DNA from: Pusillimonas sp. MFBS29
GTDB taxonomy: Bacteria > Pseudomonadota > Gammaproteobacteria > Burkholderiales > Burkholderiaceae_B
Reading direction: 5' to 3'
Assembly: GCF_020687695.1 (NCBI RefSeq)
Contig: NZ_JAJEWL010000001.1
Coordinates: forward strand, 372,001-436,000
DNA length: 64,000 bases
Shown: positions 9,354-17,947 of the stretch, piece by piece
Layout: every line of letters begins with the position of its first letter
How positions within the stretch are numbered: position 1 is the stretch's first letter
Program-made: the position numbers and the translations under genes
Notes under the pieces: generated by a model
Told to the model about the DNA's origin: nothing
The model's input: the letters and a program-made list of their open reading frames with translations, nothing else
The model's database searches: none

Positions 9354-10100
9354 ATGCTGCATCTGGGCGACCTGAAACCTGCCGGCCAAGGCCGTTCTGC
9401 CAATCCGGCAGATTGGCAGCAGCACTTTGCCGTCTTGGCTGAAACGGCAAGGGATCCCCGTTTGAAAGCTTTCTACGGCCAAGGCGCGCCATCGGGCGAT
9501 ATGCCGTTGCAAGAAGTGCCGATGGTCGCCCTGGATGTTGAAACGACCGGCCTGAATCCACTGCAAGACGGCATCGTCAGCATTGGCGTCGTTCCCATGA
9601 CCATGACCACGGTCCAATCCAGCCTGTCGCGTTATTGGGTCGTTCATCCGGACGTGGATCTGACGCCTGAGTCAGTAACGATACACTCGATCACACACGC
9701 ACGGATTGACGCTGCGCCGGATCTGGATGTGATTCTTGAGGCAGTACTGCAAGCACTTGCCGGACGCATCATCGTTGTGCATTGCCGCGACATCGAACGC
9801 CGCTTTCTGAATGCGTCGCTCAAGGCGCGTATCGGTGAAGGCATACAGTTTCCTGTGGTCGACACGATGGCGCTCGAGGCCAGGCTGCATCGTAAACCGG
9901 CCAGCTTGTTGAGCCGTCTGTTGGGCCGGCGTGCCCGGCCAACCTCAATCCGGCTGGCTGATAGCAGGGCTCGTTATGGGTTGCCGCGTTACAGGTCTCA
10001 TCATGCGCTGACCGACGCGTTAGCTTGCGCCGAGCTGCTGCAGGCGCAAGTCGCGCATCATTTTTCACCAGAAACGCTGCTGCGTGAAGTGTGGTCGTGA
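9354..10100 (+). CDS. DnaQ-like 3'-5' exonuclease family protein (DEDDh type)
   Basis: A 248-residue protein with the RNase-T/DnaQ exonuclease fold. Motif I is VALDVETTGLNP (Asp61 and Glu63); motif II lies at HSITHARI to VVHCRDIERRFL, where the usual Asp of HNxxFDxxF appears to be Glu; motif III is HHALTDALACAELL (His and Asp at about 215-222). This exonuclease regularly accompanies the DUF294/CBS protein in proteobacteria, often beside a transporter, so it probably belongs to the same cassette rather than to replication. Substrate is unknown. The stop codon lies one base from the stop of the convergent SulP gene, with no terminator between. Confidence 0.82.
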   Translation: MLHLGDLKPAGQGRSANPADWQQHFAVLAETARDPRLKAFYGQGAPSGDMPLQEVPMVALDVETTGLNPLQDGIVSIGVVPMTMTTVQSSLSRYWVVHPDVDLTPESVTIHSITHARIDAAPDLDVILEAVLQALAGRIIVVHCRDIERRFLNASLKARIGEGIQFPVVDTMALEARLHRKPASLLSRLLGRRARPTSIRLADSRARYGLPRYRSHHALTDALACAELLQAQVAHHFSPETLLREVWS

Positions 10101-10101
10101 A

Positions 10102-11583
10102 TTATGTCTGGCTTGCTTGCTTCCTGCCCGCTTCGCCATGTGTGGCGAACTGGCTGATTATGGTGGCGCTGGCCGCGTTCAGCCCAACTACCTCTACAGA
10201 CCTGCCTTCGCGCCGCAGCTTGATAAGTACCTTATCGAGAGCACCAACAGCGGAGATATCCCAGAAGTGCGCAGCCGAGACGTCCAGCACAATATGGTCA
10301 AGAACCTCCTTGAAATCAATCGCTTCCGCGAAGCGTTCTGTAGAGGCGAAGAACACTTGTCCCGAGTAATAATAGGTACGTGTGAGGCCATCTGAAGAGA
10401 GTTGGGAGGTAACAGAGAATAGTCGTTTCACCTTGCCGGCAAAGAATACGCCGCTTAGCAGCACGCCGGCCAACACGCCTTGGGCGAGGTCATGCGTCCA
10501 CACCACGACCACCACAGTCGTCAGCATCACGACCGACGACTGCCAGGGGTGCGAGCCCAGATCGCGAATAGATCTCCAGCTGAAGGTGCCGATGGAAACC
10601 ATGATCATGACGGCGACGAGGGCAGGCATCGGGATTTTCGCGACCAGAGGCCCCAACACGACGATCAGGAACAAGAGAAATGCTCCGGCCACGAAGGTGG
10701 AAAGCCGGGTTGAGCCGCCTGATTTAACGTTGATGACGGACTGACCAATCATGGCGCAGCCACCCATGCCACCCAGAAAGCCGGTTACGAAATTGGCAAT
10801 ACCCTGGCCTTTGCATTCCCGCCGTTTATTGCTTGGTGTGTCGGTCAGGTCGTCCACTATTTGCGCGGTCATCATGGACTCAAGCAAACCGACGGCCGCC
10901 ATGGTCAAGGAGTACGGAAAAATAATCCGCAGTGTTTCCAAGGACAATGGCACATTGGGAATCAGGAATGTCGGCCAGGATGAAGGCAGTTCACCCATGT
11001 CGCCAACGGTGTTGACGTTTAAGCCGCCATAGATCGAAATTGTCGTCAGTACGATGATGGCTATCAGGGGCGAGGGCACTGCTCTGGTCAGGCGGGGAAA
11101 CAGGTAAATGATGGCCAGGCCGCCGGCAACCATCACATAGGTTATCCAGGTGACGTTAATCAGTTGGGGCAGTTGGGCAATGAAAATCAGGATGGCAAGC
11201 GCATTCACGAATCCTGTCACGACTGAGCGCGATACATATTGCATCAGCAGGTCAAGCCTGAGGAATCCGGCGATAACCTGAAAAATACCCATCAAAATGG
11301 TGGCGGCAAAAAGATAATCGACCCCATGCTCTTTCACCAAAGGCACGACCAGCACTGCGACCGCTGCGGTAGCGGCCGAGATCATGCCCGGCCTGCCACC
11401 GACCAGCGAGATAATCACCGCAATGGAAAATGATGCATAAAGCCCTATGCGGGGATCAACTCCCGCGATGATGGAAAAGCCTATGGCTTCGGGGATAAGT
11501 GCAAGCGCAACAACGATGCCCGCAAGAATGTCGGCGCGGGGACTGGCCATCCATTCGCGGCGAAAGGTGGAAGAAAAAGACAT
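10102..11583 (-). CDS. SulP (SLC26) family anion transporter with C-terminal STAS domain
   Basis: A 493-residue transporter. The ATG at 11583 is preferred over the reading-frame start at 11748 because SulP homology begins at [20 protein letters not shown]. About 10-14 helices are followed by a cytoplasmic STAS domain from about residue 380 ([20 protein letters not shown]). Family members import sulfate, bicarbonate or dicarboxylates with Na+ or H+; the [20 protein letters not shown] segment is the conserved first transmembrane region. BicA-like bicarbonate uptake is possible but the substrate is not determined. No SD-like sequence is evident at the chosen start. The 261-base spacer upstream contains paired palindromes and a hairpin. 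Confidence 0.85.
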   Translation of the reverse strand: MSFSSTFRREWMASPRADILAGIVVALALIPEAIGFSIIAGVDPRIGLYASFSIAVIISLVGGRPGMISAATAAVAVLVVPLVKEHGVDYLFAATILMGIFQVIAGFLRLDLLMQYVSRSVVTGFVNALAILIFIAQLPQLINVTWITYVMVAGGLAIIYLFPRLTRAVPSPLIAIIVLTTISIYGGLNVNTVGDMGELPSSWPTFLIPNVPLSLETLRIIFPYSLTMAAVGLLESMMTAQIVDDLTDTPSNKRRECKGQGIANFVTGFLGGMGGCAMIGQSVINVKSGGSTRLSTFVAGAFLLFLIVVLGPLVAKIPMPALVAVMIMVSIGTFSWRSIRDLGSHPWQSSVVMLTTVVVVVWTHDLAQGVLAGVLLSGVFFAGKVKRLFSVTSQLSSDGLTRTYYYSGQVFFASTERFAEAIDFKEVLDHIVLDVSAAHFWDISAVGALDKVLIKLRREGRSVEVVGLNAASATIISQFATHGEAGRKQASQT

Positions 11584-11703
11584 TGATTTCGCTAATTTGA
11601 AGTCAACAAGCGAGGTGTCGCATCGAGGATGGCGGTGAAATTGATCTCGGGGCGCACCATGATTCGCTTGGCATTGTCCGAGGGATAGGCGCCCGGCCGA
11701 GCC

Positions 11704-11720
11704 ACCCGGCATCGCCGGGT
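11704..11720 (-). other. Hairpin in the SulP gene 5' region
   Basis: ACCCGGC, three-base loop, GCCGGGT: perfect 7-bp stem 121-137 bases upstream of the SulP ATG. There is no T-run. It may be part of a structured leader transcript; no known riboswitch class was recognised. Confidence 0.4.
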
Positions 11721-11734
11721 CCACTGAAATTATT

Positions 11735-11763
11735 GCTATAGCGCCCATTGTGGCTGCTATAGC
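11735..11763. promoter_or_regulatory. Tandem GCTATAGC palindromes upstream of the SulP gene
   Basis: Two identical 8-bp palindromes GCTATAGC at 11735-11742 and 11756-11763, centre-to-centre 21 bp (two helical turns). Immediately beside them TTGAG-N6-CTCAA (11764-11779) is a further perfect inverted repeat. The arrangement suggests cooperative binding of a dimeric regulator at the SulP promoter. Binding protein unknown. Confidence 0.45.
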
Positions 11764-11844
11764 TTGAGATTGTACTCAATCTAAATAGCTCAGGAACAAG
11801 ATGGTCACGAGTGCCGGCACCCCATGCGGCTCGGGCGTCTTGGT

Positions 11845-12744
11845 TCAAGGCGGGTTTGCTGAGAAAACCTCTGCCAGATAGTCGATCATGACACGAACCT
11901 TGGCCGGAGGGCGGCGGTCAGGCGGGTAGAGTACGTGAATGCCGCCAAGATCCATGGGCGGGTGGTCCAGTTTGAGCTCGACCAGCTCGCCCTGGTCCAC
12001 CGCCCGGCCTGCGATGAAATGTGGCTGGTAGATAATGCCCTGGCCCTTGATCGCGGCGGCCAGCAAGGCATCGCCATTATTGGCCATCAGGTTGCCTTCG
12101 ACCTCTACCGAGTACTCGCCCTGCGTGCCGAACTGCCATTTTTTGGGACTTTGCATGGCCGAAAGCGTGTAGCTCAGGCAGTTGTGCTGGGCCAGTTCGG
12201 CTATGCGGCGCGGCACGCCGCGTTCATCCAGGTATTTCGGGGCGGCGCAGACCATCATCGGACAATTGCCCAGGCGCCGTGCCTGCAGAGGGCTGTCGGC
12301 CAGGCGGCCGATGCGCACGGCCAGATCCCAGCTTCCGGCGATCAGGTCGACAGAAATATCGCTTAATCCCAGTTCCGTAATGACTTCGGGATGACGCCGG
12401 CTGAATTCAGGCATGAGCGGTGCGATATGGCGGCTGCCGAAGGACAGTGGCGCATTGATGCGCAACAGGCCGGTCGCCTTGACGCGTTGCGACGCGGCGG
12501 TGGCTTCGGCTTCGTCGATATCGGCCAGAATATGCAGGCACGCTTCCAGGTAGTTGCTGCCGGCTTCGGTCAGCGTCAGGCGCCGTGTGCTGCGGTGGAA
12601 CAGCTTCACTCCCAACCGGATTTCCAGCGCATTCACATGCTTGGTGGCCATGGCGGGCGACATGCCCAGCTGGCGGGCCGCCGCCGACAGGCTGCCGGCT
12701 GATGCAGACCGCACGAAAACACGCATGCTGGTAACTCGATCCAT
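11845..12744 (-). CDS. LysR-family transcriptional regulator
   Basis: 299 residues. N-terminal winged helix-turn-helix at about 1-60 (GSLSAAARQLGMSPAMATKHVNAL then LFHRSTRRLTLTEAG split over the wing), followed by a periplasmic-binding-like effector domain from about residue 90. This is the CrgA/DhcR-like subgroup common in Burkholderiales. It is divergent from the DODA-type dioxygenase gene with a 104-base spacer carrying an inverted repeat, the usual arrangement for a LysR regulator controlling its neighbour. The inducer is unknown. The downstream SulP gene is on the same strand but 261 bases away and probably has its own promoter. Confidence 0.9.
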   Translation of the reverse strand: MDRVTSMRVFVRSASAGSLSAAARQLGMSPAMATKHVNALEIRLGVKLFHRSTRRLTLTEAGSNYLEACLHILADIDEAEATAASQRVKATGLLRINAPLSFGSRHIAPLMPEFSRRHPEVITELGLSDISVDLIAGSWDLAVRIGRLADSPLQARRLGNCPMMVCAAPKYLDERGVPRRIAELAQHNCLSYTLSAMQSPKKWQFGTQGEYSVEVEGNLMANNGDALLAAAIKGQGIIYQPHFIAGRAVDQGELVELKLDHPPMDLGGIHVLYPPDRRPPAKVRVMIDYLAEVFSANPP

Positions 12745-12795
12745 TTTATTTCCTACGTTTAGTACGAAGTGTTAGTGAATTCTAGCCGGTTCTCT

Positions 12796-12828
12796 AATGA
12801 TTACGATTGATTCATACTGTGAATCATT
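12796..12828. promoter_or_regulatory. Inverted repeats between lysR and dioxygenase genes, candidate LysR site
   Basis: TGATTCA, five bases, TGAATCA (12808-12826) is a perfect 7-bp inverted repeat; AATGATT (12796-12802) and AATCATT (12822-12828) form a second, overlapping pair. They lie 21-53 bases before the dioxygenase ATG, overlapping where its promoter should be. LysR regulators normally bind interrupted dyads in exactly such divergent spacers. Confidence 0.55.
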
Positions 12829-12848
12829 AAGTTTGAAGGAATCAAATC

Positions 12849-13667
12849 ATGGCGATTGATCACAGCACAAGCCGCATGCCGGCTTACTATATTCCCCACG
12901 GTGCCGGCCCCTGTTTCTTTATGGACTGGAATCCCGCCGATACCTGGAACAACATGGCGGCCTTCCTGAAGGGGGTGAGGCAGACGCTGCCCGCCAAGCC
13001 GCGTGCCATCGTGCTGATTTCAGGTCACTGGCTGGAGCCGCATTTCAGCGTCACCGGCCATGCGCGTCCGGAGCTCATCTACGATTACTATGGTTTTCCG
13101 CAGCACACCTACGAGCTGGAGTATCCGGCGCCTGGCGAGCCCGGGCTGGCCGGCCAGGTGGCTGAACTGCTGGGCGCAAGCCATATCGAAGCGGGCGTTG
13201 ACCCGCAGCGTGGTTATGACCACGGTATGTTTATCCCTTTGAAATTGATGTTTCCCGAGGCTGACATTCCTGTGATCCAGATGTCGCTGCGCAATAGCCT
13301 TGACCCCGAGGCTCACCTGGAAGCCGGTCGTGCCATTGCCGCGCTGCGCGACCAGGGTGTGCTGATCATCGGCAGCGGCATGAGTTTCCATAATATGCGC
13401 GGTTATGGGGATCCACGATATACACCGCTGTCGGCCGAATTCGATACCTGGCTTACCGCCGCCGTGGAAAGTGAGCCCGCCCGGCGCCATGATTTGCTGA
13501 AGCAGTGGGCCGATGCGCCTCAGGCGCGTCATTGTCATCCCCCGCGTGCGGAAGAGCATCTGCTGCCCCTGATGGTTGTGGCGGGCGCTGCCGGTGAAGG
13601 GAAAGGTAGCAAGGTGTATTCCGAGCAAATCATGAAAACCACGATCTCGGCGTTCCGTTTTGAATAG
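12849..13667 (+). CDS. DODA-type extradiol aromatic ring-opening dioxygenase (LigB/YgiD family)
   Basis: 272 residues, class III extradiol dioxygenase fold. Metal and active-site histidines are visible: His17 in PHGAGPC, His60 in ISGHW, His125 in YDHGMFIP and His181 in MSFHN; HPPRAEEHLLPL near the end is a further conserved block. Proteins of this family cleave catechol-type rings (the plant member is DOPA 4,5-dioxygenase); the bacterial substrate is not known. AAGGA at 12836-12840 gives a good ribosome binding site 8 bases before the ATG. Divergent from a LysR gene, hence probably inducible. It is not in a catabolic cluster, so a detoxifying or orphan role is possible. Confidence 0.88.
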   Translation: MAIDHSTSRMPAYYIPHGAGPCFFMDWNPADTWNNMAAFLKGVRQTLPAKPRAIVLISGHWLEPHFSVTGHARPELIYDYYGFPQHTYELEYPAPGEPGLAGQVAELLGASHIEAGVDPQRGYDHGMFIPLKLMFPEADIPVIQMSLRNSLDPEAHLEAGRAIAALRDQGVLIIGSGMSFHNMRGYGDPRYTPLSAEFDTWLTAAVESEPARRHDLLKQWADAPQARHCHPPRAEEHLLPLMVVAGAAGEGKGSKVYSEQIMKTTISAFRFE

Positions 13668-13787
13668 CGGCCGGATCTTCACAACACCGCCCGCTGCGCC
13701 AAAGGCCATTGCCGCCATACTGTAGCAATGAATATGGCCTAATATAAAGAAGCTCCAGTATTCGATTCGAGTGACAGGAAGAGAGAT

Positions 13788-14312
13788 ATGACAAACGATA
13801 CACCGCAGCGCTATGGCAGTATTTCGCGCATTTTCCACTGGGGCATGGCCCTGCTGATTCTCTGGCAAGGCATGAAGTTCTTCGACCGCATCAACGAGGG
13901 TGAGCACTGGGTCGGCCAGAACCTGGCATCCTGGCACGTTTCTATTGGTGCATTGCTGTTGCTGCTTATCGTTCTGCGCATCTTCTGGGCCGCCAGCCAG
14001 AAAAACAACCGTCCCGTGCAGGACCCGGCCACCGCCACCCTGGTGAAGTCAGGCCATTTCCTGCTCTATGCCTGTATTCTGCTGATGCCCGTCACCGGAA
14101 TTCTGTACCTGGTCGGCGCCGGTTACGGCCTGAATGCCTTTGGCATGCAACTGATTGCCGAGGGCCCGGAAATCCCCTGGATGTCCGGTATAGGCAGCAC
14201 CCTGCATTCGCCGCTGGCATGGCTGCTGCTGATCATGATCGTCGGACACATCGGCATTGCCCTGATTCACCAGTTCGTCAAGAAAGACGACGTACTGAGC
14301 CGCATGCTTTAG
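13788..14312 (+). CDS. Cytochrome b561 family di-haem membrane protein
   Basis: 174 residues with four transmembrane helices. Histidines in helix positions expected for two b haems are present: His17 (ISRIFHWG), His50 (ASWHVSIG), His90 (VKSGHFLLY) and His154 (IVGHIGIALIH). Such proteins move electrons from the quinol pool to periplasmic acceptors or to superoxide (CybB). AGGAAGAGAG upstream supplies the ribosome binding site. It is convergent with the ABC exporter gene and the two coding regions overlap by 4 bases at their stops. Confidence 0.88.
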   Translation: MTNDTPQRYGSISRIFHWGMALLILWQGMKFFDRINEGEHWVGQNLASWHVSIGALLLLLIVLRIFWAASQKNNRPVQDPATATLVKSGHFLLYACILLMPVTGILYLVGAGYGLNAFGMQLIAEGPEIPWMSGIGSTLHSPLAWLLLIMIVGHIGIALIHQFVKKDDVLSRML

Positions 14313-16141
14313 CTTTCCTGGGCCAGAAAACCGCCGCTTTGGTGATGCCACAGGCGCGCATAGGTGCCGTTCAGCCGGAGCAGCTCTGCATGGCTTCCCT
14401 GTTCGATCACCCGGCCTTCGTCCATGACGATGAGCCTGTCCATGGCGGCAATGGTTGAAAGGCGGTGGGCGATGGCGATCACCGTCTTGCCCTCCATGAT
14501 CTCATTCAGGCTTTGCTGTATGGCTACCTCTACCTCTGAGTCCAGGGCGCTGGTGGCTTCGTCCAGCAATAAAATGGGCGCATTCTTGAGCATGACGCGG
14601 GCGATCGCTATGCGTTGACGCTGACCGCCCGACAGCTTCACGCCCCGCTCGCCCACCAGCGTGTCATAGCCGCTATGGCCTTGCGTGTCGTTCAGTTGCT
14701 GAATGAACTCGTCGGCCTGGGCGCGTGTGGCTGCAGAAAGGATTTCCGCATCGCCGGCATCGGGTTGCCCATAGGCGATGTTCTCGCGTATCGAGCGATG
14801 CAGCAACGAGGTATCCTGGGTGACCATGCCGATGGCGCCGCGCAGGCTGTCCTGAGTGACCTGGGCAATATCCTGACCGTCTATGCGTATCTGGCCGCTG
14901 TCTACATCGTAAAAGCGCAGCAGCACGTTGATCAGCGTGGATTTGCCAGCGCCGGAACGACCGACCAGGCCGATCTTTTCGCCCGGTTGAACGGTCAGGC
15001 TCAGACCGTCAAGTACCTGGCGCTCGCCGTTGTAATTGAAGGAAACCTGATCGAACTCCACCTTGCCACGGGTCACCGCAAGTGCCGGTGCGTCGGGCGC
15101 GTCTTCTATCTTGCTTTCGCGGCTCAGGGTTTGAATGCCGTCTTGTACCGTACCGATGTTCTCGAACAAGGACGCCATTTGCCACATGATCCAGTGCGAC
15201 ATTCCGTTGACACGCAAGGCCATGGCCGTGACGGCCGCCACGGCTCCTGTTCCGATCTGGCCTGCGTGCCATAGCCAGAGTGCGTAGCCGCCTGCAGCAA
15301 GTATCAATGCTGCCACCAGCGCCTGATTGGTGATTTCAAACTGGCTGACCAGGCGCATCTGGCGAAAGCCGGTGATCTTGAAGTCTTCCATTGCCGCGCG
15401 CGCAAAATGCGCTTCGCGGCGGGTATGTGAAAACAGTTTTACGGTCGTAATGTTCGAGTAGGCGTCGGTGACACGGCCTGTCATGGATGAGCGGGCGTGC
15501 GCCTGTTCCTGTCCGACCTTGCCCAGGCGTGGCACGAAATAGAGCATGGCCAGGCCAAACAGCACGATCCAGCCAAGAAAGGGCAGCATCAGACGCATGT
15601 CGAAGCTTCCTGCCAGGGCAATGATGGTGATGAAATACACGCCTATGCCCAGCACGATTTCTACGAATGTCAGCAATACCTCGCGTACGGCAAGCGCCGT
15701 TTGCATCACTTTGGTGGTGACTCGTCCGGCGAACTCGTCGGAAAAGAAGGAAAGGCTCTGGCGCAGCATAAGGCGGTGGAATTGCCAGCGCAGCCGCAGC
15801 GGCAGATTGATGGCCAGTACCTGGTGCTGCACCATGGTGCGCAAGGCAACAAGCCCAATGCTGGTGACCAGCACGATGCCTATTCCCCACAGCACGCGAC
15901 GCTCGTGCGTGGCCGCCGCGCCGCCGGCCTGCCAGGCCGAGAGCAGGTCAACCACCTGGCCAAGAAAGGCAAACAGCCAGGCTTCGTAGATCGATACGCT
16001 GGCGCTCAGCAGTGCGAGTGCTGCAAGATAGCGGCGCGAGCCGTAAGTGCAGGCCCAGAGAAAGGGCATCAGGCCCTTGGGCGGCAGGGGAGCTTCCTCG
16101 GGAGGGAAGGGATCCAGTAGTTGTTCAAACCGGCGAAACAA
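14309..16141 (-). CDS. ABC transporter, fused permease and ATPase (exporter half-transporter)
   Basis: 610 residues. An N-terminal six-helix exporter domain (about 30-330) is followed by an ATPase domain (about 360-600) with Walker A GLVGRSGAGKSTL, signature LSGGQRQRIAIARV, Walker B ILLLDEATSALD and the H-loop IAHRLSTI. It acts as a dimer; MsbA-like lipid and multidrug exporters have this form, and the substrate cannot be told. The start codon is TTG, supported by GGAGG 7 bases upstream on the minus strand, inside the palindrome GGAGGCCTCC (16144-16153). It lies 36 bases after the chrA stop, likely one transcript. Confidence 0.88.
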   Translation of the reverse strand: MFRRFEQLLDPFPPEEAPLPPKGLMPFLWACTYGSRRYLAALALLSASVSIYEAWLFAFLGQVVDLLSAWQAGGAAATHERRVLWGIGIVLVTSIGLVALRTMVQHQVLAINLPLRLRWQFHRLMLRQSLSFFSDEFAGRVTTKVMQTALAVREVLLTFVEIVLGIGVYFITIIALAGSFDMRLMLPFLGWIVLFGLAMLYFVPRLGKVGQEQAHARSSMTGRVTDAYSNITTVKLFSHTRREAHFARAAMEDFKITGFRQMRLVSQFEITNQALVAALILAAGGYALWLWHAGQIGTGAVAAVTAMALRVNGMSHWIMWQMASLFENIGTVQDGIQTLSRESKIEDAPDAPALAVTRGKVEFDQVSFNYNGERQVLDGLSLTVQPGEKIGLVGRSGAGKSTLINVLLRFYDVDSGQIRIDGQDIAQVTQDSLRGAIGMVTQDTSLLHRSIRENIAYGQPDAGDAEILSAATRAQADEFIQQLNDTQGHSGYDTLVGERGVKLSGGQRQRIAIARVMLKNAPILLLDEATSALDSEVEVAIQQSLNEIMEGKTVIAIAHRLSTIAAMDRLIVMDEGRVIEQGSHAELLRLNGTYARLWHHQSGGFLAQES

Positions 16142-16177
16142 GCGGAGGCCTCCAGAGTTGTAGGGCGCAGTCTTAGA

Positions 16178-17422
16178 TCAAGTTCCACCCAGGCGCACGA
16201 CCAGTGCCGCCAGGGTGAGCAGCCAGCCACCCAGCCCGCAGCCCAGAACCACCAGCCACGGCGCAAGGCGCCAGAACGTCAGGGCGACAAAAGCCAACAA
16301 GCCCAATCCAAAGTCGGCCGGGCTATGGATAGCGCTGGTCCAGACCGGATCATAAAGCGCGGCCAGCAAGAGTCCGACTACAGCAGCGTTAATTCCGTTC
16401 AGTGCGGCACGCATGGAATGATTGGAGCGCAGCTGCTCCCAAAACGGCAGGGCGCCGGTCACGATCAGGAACGATGGCACGAAAATCGCGATCAGGCAGA
16501 GCAGGCCGCCGAGCCAGCCGTTGGGGGGTGTTGTCATTGATGCGCCTAAAAAAGACGCAAACGTGAACAGGGGTCCAGGCACAGCCTGGGCTGCTCCGTA
16601 ACCAGCCAGGAAGGTTTCATTTGCAACCCAGCCATTGGGGACGACTTCCGCCTGCAACAGCGGAAGAATGACGTGGCCGCCGCCAAAAACCAGAGAGCCA
16701 GCCCGATAAAATACATCGAACATCGACAAGGCCTGGCTTGGCCATGCCTGAGCAAGCAAAGGCAAGACTATTAATAGTGCTGCGCAGATTGTCAGGAAGA
16801 AGGCGCCGGTGCTTCGGCTAATGGTGATGGTCAGCGGTTCGTGTGCTGAATTTTCGTGCTGCCGGAACAGAAACAATCCGGCAAAGCCTGCAGCGATAAT
16901 GACACCAACCTGGCTGAGAACGCCGGGCCATGCCAGAACGGCACAGCAGGCGATGGCCATTATGCTTACGCGCAGGGCGCCAACGCAAAGGCTGCGGGCC
17001 ATGCCCCATACCGCCTGTGCCACGACTGCGACGGCTGCAATTTTCAATCCTTGCAGCAGGCCTTGGGGAATCACTTCGCCCCAGGCAGATATACCCTGAG
17101 CAAAAAGAATGAGTGCAATTGCCGAAGGAAGGGTGAAGCCGGTCCAGGCCGCCAGCGCACCGGAGTAGCCGGCGCGAGACAATCCCAGTGCCAGACCGAC
17201 CTGGCTGCTGGCCGGACCAGGCAGGAATTGGCAAAGTGCGACCAGGTCCGTGTAGCTGTGATCATTCAGCCAGCGGCGGCGATTGACGAACTCTTCGCGG
17301 AAATAGCCCAGATGGGCAGTCGGGCCACCAAACGATGTCAGGCCCAGCCGAAGAAATATAAGAAATACATGCCAGGCATTGGCCGCCCCGGCAGGAGGCT
17401 TGCCGGCCGTTAGTGATGCCAT
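16178..17422 (-). CDS. chrA: ChrA-family chromate transporter (two-domain CHR protein)
   Basis: About 414 residues from the ATG at 17422, which has AAGG 11 bases upstream; the open frame extends to 17533 without better start signals. Two homologous CHR halves are visible, with the family motifs FGGPTAHLGYFREEFV (first half), CQFLPGPASSQVG and FGGGHVILPLLQAEVV (second half). Long two-domain CHR proteins export chromate, probably by proton-linked antiport, and some confer resistance; physiological substrate may be another oxyanion. No chrB regulator gene is nearby. Upstream is a spacer of more than 500 bases shared with the divergent porin. Confidence 0.85.
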   Translation of the reverse strand: MASLTAGKPPAGAANAWHVFLIFLRLGLTSFGGPTAHLGYFREEFVNRRRWLNDHSYTDLVALCQFLPGPASSQVGLALGLSRAGYSGALAAWTGFTLPSAIALILFAQGISAWGEVIPQGLLQGLKIAAVAVVAQAVWGMARSLCVGALRVSIMAIACCAVLAWPGVLSQVGVIIAAGFAGLFLFRQHENSAHEPLTITISRSTGAFFLTICAALLIVLPLLAQAWPSQALSMFDVFYRAGSLVFGGGHVILPLLQAEVVPNGWVANETFLAGYGAAQAVPGPLFTFASFLGASMTTPPNGWLGGLLCLIAIFVPSFLIVTGALPFWEQLRSNHSMRAALNGINAAVVGLLLAALYDPVWTSAIHSPADFGLGLLAFVALTFWRLAPWLVVLGCGLGGWLLTLAALVVRLGGT

Positions 17423-17947
17423 ATCTTCGTCTACCTTGGGTTGCATTCCGGAGAAGGTGTCTGCTCGATGTGCAGCGTTCAGCATTGTAGGATTAAACGC
17501 GAGCGCTGGCCGTGGTGGCAGGGCAGACAACAAAGCGTGCCTGCGGCGTATGATCAGGGCTCGATTTCAACGGTACGGCACAGTAAATCTTTGAAAAGTG
17601 CACAGAAATTCAGTCTTGGGCAATAAACAGAAAATGCCGTAAAAACAAATGCTTGTGGGGTTTACTTAAAATCGAGCAGTAAGTTGCTGGGGTGCCTTCC
17701 TTGTGGCGCTCCAGCCACAATGAAAGCTCGGGTAAACCCCTACAAAATTAGCCAAAAAACTTACTTTTGTTGTTTAAAGCCTACACCAAGTGCAAAAAAC
17801 GCGAGGTTTCCGAACAGGATAATAGCCAGAGGGCTGGAATTTTGATGCAATAGCAACAACTTCCCATCGCGGAGTTGGAAAGGGCAGCAGCACAGTGAAA
17901 ACAAGTAGTCGCTGCTCTAGTTACTCAAATCTACGGAGATTTCTTAC
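17423..17947. other. Non-coding spacer between chrA and porin genes
   Basis: About 525 bases without a convincing gene. It holds the nested inverted-repeat structure at 17653-17745, an AT-rich stretch at 17741-17810 likely to contain promoter elements, and the porin leader. GATAAT (17818-17823) is a possible -10 element for the porin but lacks a clear -35 partner. GGAG at 17935-17938 is the porin ribosome binding site. Confidence 0.6.
17653..17745. other. Nested stem structure upstream of the porin gene
   Basis: Three sets of complementary arms enclose one another: TTGT-GGGGTTTAC with GTAAACCCC-T-ACAA (outer, one bulged base), CGAGC (17673-17677) with GCTCG (17726-17730), and TTGTGGC (17701-17707) with GCCACAA (17714-17720, six-base loop). 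As RNA this would form a long stem of about 93 nt. It matches no riboswitch class I know. It could be a regulatory leader of the porin, a small RNA, or a protein-binding site; strand is undecided. Confidence 0.45.

Noticed and set aside
13020-13937. 305-codon antisense frame across the dioxygenase and b561 genes
   Set aside because: It crosses two recognised genes and their spacer and shows no family signature.
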